Assembly: GCA_032164245.1 (NCBI GenBank)
Contig: JAVMKO010000002.1
Span: 61,971,840-62,035,839 of the forward strand
Direction of reading: 5' to 3'
Source of the DNA: Sternotherus odoratus
Lineage: Eukaryota > Chordata > Testudines > Kinosternidae
DNA length: 64,000 nucleotides
Positions within the stretch are counted from its first letter, which is position 1, and every line of letters begins with the position of its first letter. The position numbers and the translations under genes are program-made. This document shows positions 1-10,765 of the stretch, piece by piece. The notes under the pieces were generated by a model. That model had not been told where the DNA came from. It saw only the letters and a program-made list of their open reading frames with translations, and made no database searches.

Positions 1-338
1 TCTTAACTACTATTAAACTACTATTAAACCACTTAACAGCTAACTAATCAGTCAACCAAGCAACAAAGGAGAACGATCTAAACAGTGAAGAACCACTAAT
101 GCTTTTGCTAAGCAAGACCAGGTGCTACAAGAAACTGTCACAGGTGGTAAGAAGGAACTGAGAAGCCAGCAGCGCCTGATATACCGCCGCGTAACCACGG
201 CACTCCAGAGTGCACCAGAGCTAACCCTACAGATATGGCTAAAGCAAAATCTTCAACAACTGTGCACATGGGTGCACACACACCTAGAACGGAATCAACA
301 TAAGCTAAAACTCGAAGAAGAAACTAGAGTTTTTTGAG
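1..338 (-). repeat. Retroelement end, copy A (DIRS-like family, runs off window start)
   Basis: This stretch is homologous to 21600-21930. Both contain a run of ctaac/taatc repeats, then a conserved block with caggtggtaagaaggaactg, then a block with gtgcacacacacctagaa, and both end near actc-aagaaga. In the second copy this block adjoins a decayed gag on the minus strand, so it is probably the 5-prime end of the same element read on the minus strand. Assignment to DIRS-like elements rests on the gag of the second copy. Confidence in the repeat is high, in the class moderate. Confidence 0.65.
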
Positions 339-1135
339 ATGTGGTGTCCCTATCTCTATCCCGGAGAACTTTCAAAGTAGTGTCCACTGCTCTGCACATA
401 TGCCCTGGTTCACCTCATGTCTCCAATCGGGGAGATAAAAGGTGGGACGGACTGACTGCCTCTCCAGTTTCTTCTCCACTGCAAAATAGGGAAGATCCAA
501 AGCAAAGGGGAAGGAGGACAGATGATGAAATACAGATGGCTCCACACATCTCAAAGAATATCCAGTTACTGTAAGTAACTTTCTCTTCTTCTTCCATTCT
601 TGGTCACTGACCAACAATACTCAAATAGGAGGAAGGTCCAAGGTCACAGATGGCAGAGCCAAATGAAGGACTGCTGTTCCAAAAGATGCATCAGTAGAAT
701 AATCCTGTAACAGGCATAGTGTCTAGAAAACATATGGACTGAGCTCCATATAGCTGCCTTACAAATATCAAGAAGCAACACATCTTGAAGCAACACTACA
801 GATATTGCTTGCGCTCTTGTGGAATGAGTTCTTACCCCATGAGGAGGGGGCAGATCAGACATCAGATAACAAAGCAAAATACAGATATCAAATATATTTT
901 TATAGGTAAAAAAGTTGAAGCTTTGGACACTGGATTTTCCAACCTAAACTACAAGGCAGAGGGTCAGAAATGGAGAGGTGGTTGGTCTGCCCTGTCCTTT
1001 ACCACCTTGGTTGGAGACAAGACGTATGTTTGGACCAACAGATGCTGCTTTCAAAATTCTCTGGCTCTGAGCACACTGAGTGCACATGTACCCACACAAA
1101 AATACGTAGGGACTAGCAACTCAAAGGAGGAACAA
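339..1135. repeat. Further retroelement-derived repeat, end unclear
   Basis: The sequence from 339 carries motifs I associate with dispersed reptile retroelement ends: a gagatgtggtgtccctatct block, the segment ccagttactgtaagtaac near 562, and ccccatgaggaggggg near 836. A degenerate end block (acccacac...ggactagcaactcaaaggagga) closes it near 1135 and resembles the end of copy A. Open frames here are short and show no protein similarity I recognise. Boundaries are approximate and class assignment is from memory of related repeats. Confidence 0.4.
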
Positions 1136-2780
1136 ATTTACATTTGGTTTTGTTTTCCAACACTGCAACAAGTTCAGACATTTGGCTAGTAAAAGAGAAT
1201 ACAAACAGAAATTTGGCCCTTTGCCATTTCTCTGTAGGCCTAAAAATAATAATTTACATTATTAACTCTTAAGTACCTATTAAGTAAAATAAATCTAAAT
1301 TAGGATAGAATGAATTAGCAAGTGAAGCTCAAACTCTGACAGATTTTCATATTTTCAGGGCTTCTCTACACATTGAATTGTTGCACTCCAGCTAGGGTGT
1401 AAATTCTAGTATGGACCAGCATGTCACACACTAACTGTCCATGTGGTCCCTGGTAGTGTGGACTACAAGTTCCCTAGTGTGGGCTGACACAGTACCACGA
1501 CTATGTCAATGTGTAATCCCTTCAAAACTGCACTACCCCTTTCAACTGCATAAAATTTATACTTCTTGTCCTCATCTTAAGGACTTTCACAACTCTGCCC
1601 TTCACTAGCTTTTTTGTTCCTGTGTCATATTGAATTCCTGTCCCTGACACAGATCTGCCCACCCAAAAGAAGTGTAGGTTATAACTCTGGAGTAAAGTCA
1701 TTTTTCATTAATAAACTCATGCAATTGGAGGTTCCCACAATCCCAAAACACACATCCTGAAGTCCTTGTTATTTCTGTCCTCTGTCTCAAAGCCATAGAG
1801 CTTGCATAAATAGTTATGACTATCTAGTCTTTTTATTGTATTAGAACTGCTAAATATGCAATATAGCAATGTATTAAGCCTCTTGTAATGACTGCAGAAA
1901 AAGAAAATGAAAACCACCCTCAGATAAAGGAAATGTGTACTGTACAAAGCTTCAGCATTTTCATTCTTAAAATCTACAGCACACAATCATCTAATATCAT
2001 ATGTATCCCATTATAAAGAACAGATTCTTCACTACATAATCCAACACAATGTAGCTGTTGCCTTCCACATCATGTAAGCCTCTTAGAAATTGCAGATGCT
2101 TCCTCCGCAACAGGCAGACCTAGTCAGTACAAAGTTCAGCTGCCAAAGACTCCCCCTCGCTCCAGTGACATTTCCGGTTTGCAAGATACAGAGCTGAATG
2201 AGGAGGAAAAAGATGTGTATAAATGACCTTACAGAATCTTGCGCTCAGTGACTTCAGATTCTTGGGACTACCGGTTCCACCCACAAAGAGATAAGTAGTC
2301 CAAGAGATTATGAAACCTTCACAACTACATGTACATAGATGGGTCAGACAGCTATAAAAACACAAACCCAAGAACTAAAGAAAATACATTAGATTGTTAG
2401 GGGGAGATTCTTACCCTCCCCCAATCACTAGAGTGCCTTCACGTATCCCTCACACCTAAAACATTGGTATTGTGTTGGCGAAAAAACTCCTCACCCCAGC
2501 CTCCATTACATTTGGGGGCAAGGAGCCTGTCAAATCATCATTGTGAACAAATGTTGGAGGAACTCTGTCTCTTCTCTCTCATGACACCTTTTAATAACAG
2601 GGCAAGCGGGATATCTTAGCCTTGTTCTTTCTCTCTGACCGAAATGGAGTTATCAGCCAAGAAGAACCCAATGAAGTTATGTGCACAACAACCTCTCTTT
2701 AAAATGGTCCACAATTGACATTCACCTCCTCATAATAGGGCACTCAGGGTTTCACTAAGTCGGCGCTCCCTTTCTGCCAT
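1136..2780. other. Non-coding intronic stretch, little recognisable
   Basis: AT-rich sequence without convincing exons. Around 1360-1520 a gggcttctctacac-type start and a gtgtggactac-like middle resemble a decayed short palindromic MITE. The rest, including open frames of 80-90 codons at 1717-1986 and 2120-2371 on the minus strand, shows no recognisable protein similarity or splice context. Confidence 0.4.
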
Positions 2781-2799
2781 AGAGTTGTCAACTTTCTAC

Positions 2800-3463
2800 T
2801 TGCACAAAACCAAATATCCTTGCCCAGCCTCTCCGAGGCCCTGCCCCCATTCACTCCATCCCCCCTCCCTCTGTCTCTCACTCTCCCCACTCTCTCAGAC
2901 TCATTTTCACCAGGTACGCTCAGAGGGTTGGGACGTTGGAGGGGGTGAGGGCTCTGGTTGGGGGTGCAGGCTCTGGGATGGGGCCGGAAATGAGGAATTC
3001 AGGGTGTGTGAGGGGGCTCTGGAGGCTGAGGCAGTGGGTTGAGTTGCATCGAGGTGAGGGCTCTGGGGTGGGGCCAGGGATGAGGGGTTTAGAGTATGGG
3101 AGGGGGCTCCGGGCTGAGACAGGGGGTTGGGGTACAGGTTCTGACTGGGGGTACAGGCTTTGGGATCAGGGATTTGGGGCACAAGAGGAGACTCTGGGCC
3201 AGGGGGTTCAGAGGGTGCGAGTGGCTGGAGCAGGGGGTTGGGGCAAGGGCTCCATCTGTGGGTGTGGGCTCTGAAGGGGGACAGGGGATGAATGGTTTGG
3301 GTTCAGGAAGGTGCTCCGGGCTGGGATCGAGGGGATCAGAGTGTGGGATGGAGATCAGGACTGAGGCAGGGAAAGGGGTTCAGGGTACAGGCTCAGGCTG
3401 GCGCTTACCTCGGGCAGCTCCTGGAAGCAGTGGTATGCCCCCACTCTGGCTCCTACATGGAGG
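2800..3463. repeat. GC-rich interspersed repeat with G-rich minisatellite (left part)
   Basis: From about 2930 to 3410 the sequence consists of imperfect repeats of a 30-45 bp unit built from gggctctggg, ggggccggg-atgagggg and ttcagggtgtgggaggg. It is followed by a block (cgggcagctcctggaagcag) that continues on the far side of the hAT inserted at 3472. The pieces 2800-3463 and 4643-4890 therefore form one older element split by the younger insertion. Long open frames here are by-products of the base composition. Confidence 0.6.
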
Positions 3464-3471
3464 CTCTACAT

Positions 3472-4634
3472 CAGGGGTGGGGAACCTTTTTTGTGCTAAG
3501 GGCCATTTATAATGTCCTTCATGGGCCGCTCCCCCGAGGAAGCCCAGGCTGGCAACGGGAGCGGAGACCCCAGCTGGCAAGGGGCCAGCGGGGGAAACCC
3601 CAAAGCAGTGGCAAGCGGAGTGCTTAGCCCTACACTGCTTTGGGGGTTCCCCGCTGGCCCCTTGCCAGCCGGGGTCCTGCCACCTGCCCCAGTCAGCTCC
3701 CACTATCAGCCTGGGTGTAGGGGGTGATGTTGCTTTATCCCCGCCCAGCCTCCCATCTAACTGCTTTTCTTCCCCCACCCCTACCTGGCCTGGCCCACCC
3801 CACCGAAGCTAACCTCCTCCCCCCTCCCAACCCAGCCTCCTGCCCCCCATGCCTGACCCACCCAGCCCAGCCTCCCCCCACCAAGCCTCCTTACCTCCTG
3901 CACCCACACCTCGCCCACCCCGGCCTTCCCCCCCCCCCCAGACCCCATTGACCGACGGCTCCCCGCAGCGCCGGCGGGCCCCCCCAGGTTCGAACCGCCC
4001 CCGCCTGGCGGCCCACGCGCATCCCTGGCCAGCGGCTCCCCCAGGCGCTTGCTAGTCCCAGCACGGAGCCCTGCCGGCCGGAGCACAGAGCCGCCCCCAC
4101 GCGTCCCTGGCCAGCGGCTCCCTGAGGCGCTTGCTAGCCCCAGCGCGGAGCCACGCCCGCCTGCCGGGGCGCAGAGCCACCCCCGCACGTCCCTGGCCGG
4201 TGGCTCCCCGAGGCGCTTCCGGCCTCTTTGCCGAGCGCGGAGCCGCCCCTGGCCACCAGGCGGGGGCGGCTCTGCGTTCAGCGAAGGGGCTGGGAAGCAC
4301 CTGGGGGAGCCGCCCCCGCCTGGCGGCCCACGCGCGTCCCTGGCCGGCGGCTCCCCCAGGCGCTTGCCAGCCCCAGCGCAGAGCCACGCCTGCCTGCCGG
4401 CCGGAGCACAGAGCCACCCCCGCGCGTCCCTGGCCGGCGGCTCCCCGAGGCGCTTCTGGCCTCTTCGCCGAGCGCGGAGCCGCCCCGGGCCGCCGGGGGG
4501 GGGGGGGGGGCTCCGCGTTCGGCGAAGGGGCCGGGAAGCGCCTGGGGGAGCCGCCGGCCAGGGATGCGCGCGGGCCGGACGGAAGGCTTTGGCGGGCCGT
4601 ATAAGGCCCACGGGGCGGAGGTTCCCCACCCCTG
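3472..4634. mobile_element. Non-autonomous hAT element, GGTTCCCC family, copy 1
   Basis: The element starts caggggtggggaacc and ends ggttccccacccctg, a perfect 15-bp terminal inverted repeat. It is flanked by a perfect 8-bp duplication CTCTACAT (3464-3471 and 4635-4642), the signature of hAT transposition. Its right part is very GC- and CpG-rich and holds several copies of a unit with ccctggccagcggctccc, one of them inverted near 4555. There is a poly-G run near 4497-4510. No transposase is encoded; open frames up to 335 codons on both strands come from GC bias. Two more copies lie at 22112-23064 and 50084-51170. Confidence 0.93.
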
Positions 4635-4642
4635 CTCTACAT

Positions 4643-4890
4643 GCTGCCCCATTCATAGGTGCCGGCCCTGCAGCTTCCCTTGGCCGGGAACCGCAGCCAA
4701 GGGGAGCTGTGCTGCTAGTGCTTCGGGCACAGGAAGTGCGCAGAGCTCCCTGGCTGCCCCTATGCCTACCATCTGGAGGGCGGAACACGCCGCTGCTTCA
4801 AGAAGCTACGTGGAGCTATAGCAGGCAGGGAGTCTGCCTTAGCCACTCTGAACCACTGACCAAACTTTTGACCGCCCGATCAGCAGTGCT
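4643..4890. repeat. Right part of the repeat split by the hAT at 3472
   Basis: The sequence ccggccctgcagcttccc...gccgggaaccgcagccaa...gggagctgtg continues the older repeat interrupted at 3464. Similar GC-rich segments are familiar from reptile hAT-derived repeats, so the class is likely DNA transposon, but no terminal repeat was identified. Confidence 0.45.
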
Positions 4891-5898
4891 CTACCAGTGA
4901 GCCTCTACCTCAACAAGGGGCAACTATGGAGTACATGATGCACCATTCCACAGGTCCTACAATGGAGATACTTCTCTCTACAGAATAAGGTGTAGACTCT
5001 GTTGTGGCAGAGCCCAGGAAACTCTCAGACATTCTAAGCTGCTATGGAGTCTGATATAGACAAAAACAACACCCACCCTCAATTTACTGTATGAAAGACA
5101 AGGGGGAGCTGTTTTCTGAAGCAGTAACTTAGCTCTGCTACAGAGAGGCAACCAAACCACAGCGGTTACATACAATTAAACTCTGCAATAGAAAGGAGGT
5201 TGGCAGAACAAAGGAATTTTAAAGAATAAAGCCAAAAAGAAAGGTTTCATTGTATGACGTGGAGATTGACAATACGCAAGATAACAGCAAAATGAAAGCT
5301 TCAGTTTTTGCAACAAAATACCACGAGGGGGTCAGTCACAGCCTTCCGGAAACATTTCTCCTAAAATCACAAATAAAACCAAAGGCCTTGTATTAATTTA
5401 ATTGGGAATTCCTCCCTCCTTCCTTATCACTGAATTTCTGGTCTATGTGAACATACAATACAGAGCACCCAAAATGACTGAACAGCTCTTCAACAACTGA
5501 GCTGCTTCAATCTCCTCACACTGATCACTGTGTACATCTCTCTCTTTTGTGTCTGCCTTTAGCAACAGAAGCAAAGACAAGAGCTGCATGAAAGTCAAAA
5601 ATAATCCTGCATTTTATAAATATTATCAGAGCAAAGAAAACCCAGAAGGCTGACTGTCATGCTGCCTGGAGCAGCTCACAGCCAAGAGTGCCAACCTTCG
5701 GGAAGACTGTCAAAAGCATGGCAGACACCCCAAACTGGTGGTATGTTCTATAATTAGATTACACCAACCCAGTAACAAATGTGAATTCCTATCTCACTGT
5801 ACCAGTCTTACCATGGAGTCACAAACAGTCCCCTTGGGCACTCTAGTCTAGCTTGCCACACAGGCAAACTGGATTTAGTGATAAATAATCACTTATGG
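4891..5898. other. Intronic stretch, nothing recognised
   Basis: No protein similarity, no splice-flanked open frame and no repeat family that I can name. The minus-strand open frame at 4978-5175 looks fortuitous. Confidence 0.4.
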
Positions 5899-6255
5899 CA
5901 GGGGTCAGCAACCTTTCAGAGGTTGTGTGCCTAGTCTTCATTTATTCAGCCAAATTTAAGGTTTAGCGTGCCAGTCTTTGGGGCAGGCTTTGGGTGGAAG
6001 CGGAATAGCTGAGGGAGGTCAGTCCACCCCCCTTTGAGGTTTCCCCGCAGGCTCCTGCCAGCCGCTGCCAGCCTGGGCTATGCTCTCAGCCTGCTGCCAC
6101 TTTGCGGTTTCCCCCACAAGCTTCTGCCAGCCAGGATCCCACTGCCTGCCCCACTCAGCTCCCACTGCTTGCCTGGGTATAGGGAACCCAGGATGGCAGC
6201 GGGCTGACAGGAGCCTGCAGGGGAAACCCCAAAGCGGCAGCGGGCTGCGACATTC
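5899..6255 (+). mobile_element. hAT fragment, ggtcagcaacctttc family
   Basis: The start caggggtcagcaacctttca matches the hAT start pattern and is similar to the complete element at 30147-30426, sharing the agtctt-atttatt and gcgtgccagt segments. From about 5990 it changes to GC-rich sequence (gaggtttccccgcaggctcc) arranged partly as inverted repeats. No right-hand terminal repeat or matching duplication was found, so the right end is approximate. Confidence 0.6.
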
Positions 6256-6685
6256 AGACAATTTATACGCCTCTGAAAAAAATCACGCATTCAGTAGTCT
6301 TAAGAGTTTTGCAGAGACATTCTTTGAAGATTCAAAGAGGCATGTGATCATGTAATTGGAGACTATCATAAAACTCCATATATGCAAAGGGATAAATTAA
6401 AATTTCCTATGCAATCTTAATTCTGGAATTTCCTAACATTTAAGCCCCTAGATAGAAAATTTTCACCTTTTGAACTCAATTACTTCAGTGAGATATCATG
6501 AATACCTAGTGTGCTAGATAAGAGACGCCGTTCTGCAGAACATCAATGGTGCACACTGCTACATAAAATACAGACTTGTACCATATTACTATATCCATGG
6601 CAACATAAAGTATTTTTCTAATGAATAGATGTAATAGTAACAAATATGTACTTCCATATAACATGCCTACATACATGGTTCTTAC

Positions 6686-6786
6686 CTGAAGAGGTTTTAT
6701 ACTCTGAAACACATTGATGTTTCCAAAAGCTAATGGCAGACCTCTCTCTGTTCTGCAGCCGATTTAACCTCTCTGCTAGCCCTCCC
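6686..6786 (-). CDS. SPIDR: SPIDR internal exon (downstream of the 16893-17146 exon)
   Basis: This 101-bp minus-strand exon follows a good acceptor (tttctttattctctgcag) and ends at a consensus donor (CAG|gtaagaa). Its first base completes the codon left open by the exon at 16893-17146. The joined reading is KLLRGG, then LAERLNRLQNRERSAISFW, then KHQCVSEYKTSS, with one base carried over. From memory this matches mammalian SPIDR, which has a near-identical GLAERLN-LQNRERSAIS segment. SPIDR is a nuclear scaffold that links BLM helicase and RAD51 in homologous recombination. The two other frames contain stops. The following SPIDR exon should lie at lower coordinates; none was recognised in 1-6685. 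Confidence 0.92.
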
Positions 6787-8305
6787 CTGCAGAGAATAAA
6801 GAAATGCTCAATTAAACCAAGAATTAGTATTCAGTTTTGCCAGGTGACATATCATAGGACAGATTAAATATTTATTCTGTGACCCTCAGAGACAGAGACA
6901 TACTGTAAAATTGCACTCTAAAGATCTGCTCAGACAATTCAGATTTGGCTACAATCCCAAGAAAATGTGAGCTTAGTACAATACACAAGACAGAAATATT
7001 AATCATCCTGGTAATTCAACATTTCAAGTCCCTCGGTCCCCCACCAATACAAGTTTAAGTATTTCCATCCTCCCTCTGCACTTCCCCCCTTTTTTTTTAA
7101 ATTAGAAGAGAGACACAAATATAGTACAATTTTGAAAACGCCCACCTTTGTCAAGAACAATGCCCTGCCCAGAATGTCACTTTATCCATAACTTTTATCT
7201 GGGGTTCACTTTACAGCCATTTTTTCAAAGTTGCTCGCCTGCTGGCAATGAGCAATTACAAAAATATTCTTTTACCCACACTTTACCACGTGATTCATTT
7301 CACAAGCAGGGTCAAGTGTACATTTCAGTGGCCTGAAAACTCTCCACACTGGAATTAATTCAACATTCTCTAGGTCAGAGGAAGAAGCATGGCATCTGAA
7401 ACGTTCATTTAAGGTAATTTCAAAGCAATTTCTATACCTTAGATACTGACTCCAAAGGGGTCAATTTTCAAGTTTAAGAACAAACAGACTAGTGTGTATG
7501 AAGCTGCCTTTGGACTATTGTGGGACTATTTGGACATTTTTCTCCACCTCTAACTTAGGCATTTTCATATTTATCTATCTGAGAATAAGATCATATGAAA
7601 AAATCATTTATGCAGGACTGCAACTTGTGTTTCCTTTCCCTACATTCAGCTGTCATCTATTATTGATTCATTAATAATAATCCTATTACCCATCAAAAAG
7701 TGCAGTTATAAGAAGCTGTGAATTCGCTTGGCTTCAAAGTATAAAATATACTCAAGACAATACTTATGAGAAATTCTCAGCCACTCATTGGAAATAGCTA
7801 TTTCTGAGTCTGATACATTGTAAAATTGGAAAATATAATAAAAGAATATGCTATGCACGAGAGAGGAATTTCCACTGTAAACAAGGGGGAGGGATAGTTT
7901 ACAGTTAGGATGTGTTTGGGTTCCCCCCTCCCCCTTTTTTTTTAACAAATCCAGAAATTAACTACTACTTTTGGTTCAAACATATATATGTATACACACA
8001 TTACAACAGAGTATACAATATTGATATTTGGTGAACACTAAGTGATATTTATATACAATACTGTCACATACATGATTAAGAGTACTAGTGGGGATATGTT
8101 GTGCAAGTTATATGTATATTAATATGGAATATGCATGAATATCATGGCTGGACAGGTAAGAGGACAAGCTAGGAATATATTTTCCCTTATTAAAGATGGA
8201 ATATAAAGCATGGTGCAGAGTTGGTATTGGAAACAGCACAGAATCTAATCTCTTTTCCATGTTTAGAGGAAGGGAAGAATATTTGTTTAAATTACTTTTA
8301 AATTA
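6787..8305 (-). other. SPIDR intron part, AT-rich
   Basis: Intronic sequence between the two SPIDR exons. It holds homopolymer runs (near 7088 and 7934) and AT-rich text, with no recognised gene or named repeat. The minus-strand open frame at 7706-7948 and plus-strand frames near 7148 and 7492 have no recognisable similarity. Confidence 0.5.
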
Positions 8306-8350
8306 AAGCGCGAGCCCGGGAGGGGAGGAGGCGGCGCCACCCCGGGCCCC
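8306..8350 (+). other. GC-rich leader-like block upstream of GRK-like exon
   Basis: At about 8306 the sequence switches from AT-rich (aattactttta) to GC- and CpG-rich (gcgcgagcccgggagggg...ggcggcgcc), ending in gggccccATGG at the start codon. This looks like a piece of a 5-prime leader from a CpG-island first exon. A promoter is not demonstrated. Confidence 0.4.
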
Positions 8351-8402
8351 ATGGAACTGGAGAACATCGTTGCCAACACTGTGCTGCTCAAGGCGCGCAA
8401 AG
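8351..8402 (+). pseudogene. GRK4/5/6-like first coding exon, isolated, inside a SPIDR intron
   Basis: The plus strand encodes MELENIVANTVLLKAR followed by K and the first base of a Gly codon, then a GT donor (AAAG|gtgggc). The first 16 residues are, from memory, identical to the start of GRK5 and GRK6 and close to GRK4. This segment forms the N-terminal helix that GRKs use to engage activated receptors. Family members usually have Glu where this has Lys at position 17. The coding length of 52 bp and the donor phase fit a GRK first exon. No further GRK exon (basic GKSKKW segment, RGS or kinase domain) was recognised downstream, and human GRK5, GRK6 and SPIDR lie on different chromosomes. It may be a captured duplicate, the true first exon of a relocated gene, or an assembly join. 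Confidence 0.7.
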
Positions 8403-8880
8403 GTGGGCGGGGGGGGGCATGGGGTGGAGGGGGGAGGGAGTATGGGGTGTGGGGGCATGGCTGCGTGTGAGGGGGGCAGGGGGAAAGAGGGGTGCATAGG
8501 GGCCGTGTGTGAAAGTGGGTGGAAGTGGGGGGCACAGGGTTGTGTGTGAAGGGAGGTACTGGGGCTGCATGTGAAGAGGGGCACAGGGGAAGTGGGGGGG
8601 CCATGGCTGCTTGTGAAGGGGGTGGTAGGTGGTGGGCACGAGGCTGTGTGTGAAGGGGGTACTGGGGGAGTGGGGGGCATGGAATGGGGGGGCACAGGGT
8701 TGTGTGTGAAGGAGGGTACTGGGGGGGTCCAGGGCTGTGAGCGAAGGGGGTGGGGGGAAGTGGGGGACACAGGGTTGTCTGTGAAGGGAGGTACTGGGGA
8801 GTCCAGGGCTGGATGTGAAGAGGGGCAGGAGGTGGGTAGGGGAGATGGCAGGTGGGTAGGGGTACCATGGTTAACCCCCT
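8403..8880 (+). repeat. G-rich minisatellite after the GRK-like exon
   Basis: Imperfect tandem units combine gggcacagggttgtgtgtgaag, a gggggtactgggg block and a tccagggctg block; clear copies begin near 8530, 8695 and 8768. The array begins directly after the splice donor. Open frames on both strands (up to 210 codons on minus) are composition artefacts. Confidence 0.75.
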
Positions 8881-10035
8881 CCCTGAACACATGGATGTGG
8901 GGGTTGGGCCAAGCCTCAGAGCCCATTCGGGGCATCAGTCTTCAAGGCACAGCTAAGGCCTGGGCAGGTGGCTGTGGCATGCATGGGCGATGCGGTGGGG
9001 TTGGTGAGAAGCCGTGTTTCTGCTGCAGGAGATGTAGGGAGAGGACTTGGTCAGTCAGAGGGTTACTGATAGTGGAGGCGGTTGGGGGCCTGCCTGGAGG
9101 AGGAAGGCAGAGTGGCTGGCCTGGGGGAAGCTCTTGTTGCACAAGCTTCTGCCTGTGAGATGCTACGTAGGAAACTGAGCCATAGCCACAAGCTGATGTG
9201 GTTGGGGGAGGCAGATAGGGGGTCATTTGAGGTGTCTGAAGAGAATCATGGAGTGTGAGAAGTTTTATGATAAGGTACTGAAAGACCAAAATTTGCTGCG
9301 TAAGATTACTTCATCGGAGAAATATTCATGGTACAATCGTGGTGAAATACAGTCCCCCTTTACGTCTACCTAAATTTTTGTATGAGTTCTGTCACTGAAG
9401 AATAATTGTTAGCTCAAGTCAATATGTTCATGTCAAAACTTTTTTTATCGTCTTACTTTTTCATGAATACAGAATATTACATAACCCCGTCTCGTTTTTG
9501 CTATCCCAATGTCCCGTTTTTGTCTCAAGGAAATATGGTCAGCCTAATGATAGCTCTCCGCTGTAGCGCCCGTAGTGTAGACATGACCCCAGCTTTAGAG
9601 CCCTGCACTACACAAGTTTTGATACAATTCACAATCATAGATTTAGTCGCCTTGTTCCCTCTGTCTCTCAAATGATGCATTACAATCATCGCAGTACATT
9701 TTTTCATTGGTTTGTATTGTTAAAATTTGGACCATCCTTATAACACCCGAGGCATGCCTCTATTTTTCTTTGTGATAGGATGAGTTGGCACAGAAGGAGA
9801 CAAGAGTAATCCTTCATCCTTATGTTACTTGTTGTGTGATTGCAATTGGGTACAAATTCTGAAGACATGCATACATCAACTTTGCCATTTTGGGGAGTGC
9901 AGTGTTTCTCCAACACTTCAGCCAACTTACATATCATTTGGATGACCAGGAAAATATCTTAAGATACATATTTTCACTGTCAAGAAGAACAATTATTTCA
10001 ATGGCTCAAACAATCCATTCTAATACACAGTGATC
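8881..10035. other. GC-rich tail of the island, then AT-rich intron with a MITE scrap
   Basis: The GC-rich sequence continues to about 9250 and may belong to the same inserted block as the GRK-like exon. From there the composition returns to normal intron. Around 9545-9600 the segment gctgtagcgcccgtagtgtagacatg matches the end type of short palindromic MITEs common in reptiles. No other feature was recognised. Confidence 0.4.
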
Positions 10036-10039
10036 AATG

Positions 10040-10765
10040 GTGAGCTGTATCTGCCACTACAGAAATCAGAAGGAAGGGGGTACTTTTTTGAAAGGGATAG
10101 AAAATAAGACAGAAAATATCATATTGTCTCCGTATAAATCCATGGTACACCCACATCTTGAATACTGGAATTGGAAAAGGTACAAAAAAGGGCAAAAAAA
10201 TAATAATATTAGGAGCATGGAACAGCTTCCATATGAGGAGAAATCAATAAGACTGGGACTTTTCAGCTTGAAAAAGAGATGACTAAGGGGGATATGATAG
10301 AGGTCTGTAAAATCATGACTGGTGTGGAAAAAAAATAAGGAAATGTTCTTTGTTCTTGCATTATTTGAAGGAATTAGGGGTCACCAAATGAATTAATAGG
10401 CAGCAGGTTTAAAACAAACAAAAGGAAGCATTTCTTCACACAACACACAGTCAACCTGTGGAACTCTTTGACAGGGGATGTTGTGAAGACCAAGACTATA
10501 ACAGGGTTCAAAAAGAACTGGTAAATTCATGGAGGATAGGTCCATCAATGGCTATTAGCCAGGATGGGCTTGGATGCAAAACCATGATCTGGCAAACCGA
10601 GACTAGGGACACTTCAGAAGCTGGGAACAGGTGACAGGGGATGTAATACTTGATGATTACCTGTTCTGTTCACCCCTGTGAAGCACCTGGCATTGGCCAC
10701 TGTCAGAGACAGGATACTGGGCTAGATGAATCTGACCCAGTATGTTTGTTCTGGTGACCTTATTG
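10040..10765 (+). mobile_element. CR1 LINE 3-prime fragment (end of reverse transcriptase plus 3-prime UTR)
   Basis: Translation across frames gives CR1 ORF2 C-terminal motifs: KTENIILSPYKSMVHPHLEY, then [20 protein letters not shown], then decayed text equivalent to a hydrophilic tail. The 3-prime end contains the gatactgggctagatgaa block and gacccagtatg. Several frameshifts and stops show it is dead. Orientation is plus, opposite to SPIDR. Confidence 0.85.

Noticed and set aside
3781..4900. Open frames of 335 and 283 codons on opposite strands
   Set aside because: They fall largely within the hAT at 3472-4634, which has defined ends and duplications. The frames consist of repeated PPGG/RRLPQA-type text from the CpG-rich minisatellite.
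8287..8935. Minus-strand open frames of 201 and 210 codons opposite the GRK-like exon
   Set aside because: They are the pyrimidine-rich complement of the G-rich minisatellite, giving Pro/His/Ser repeats without a family match.
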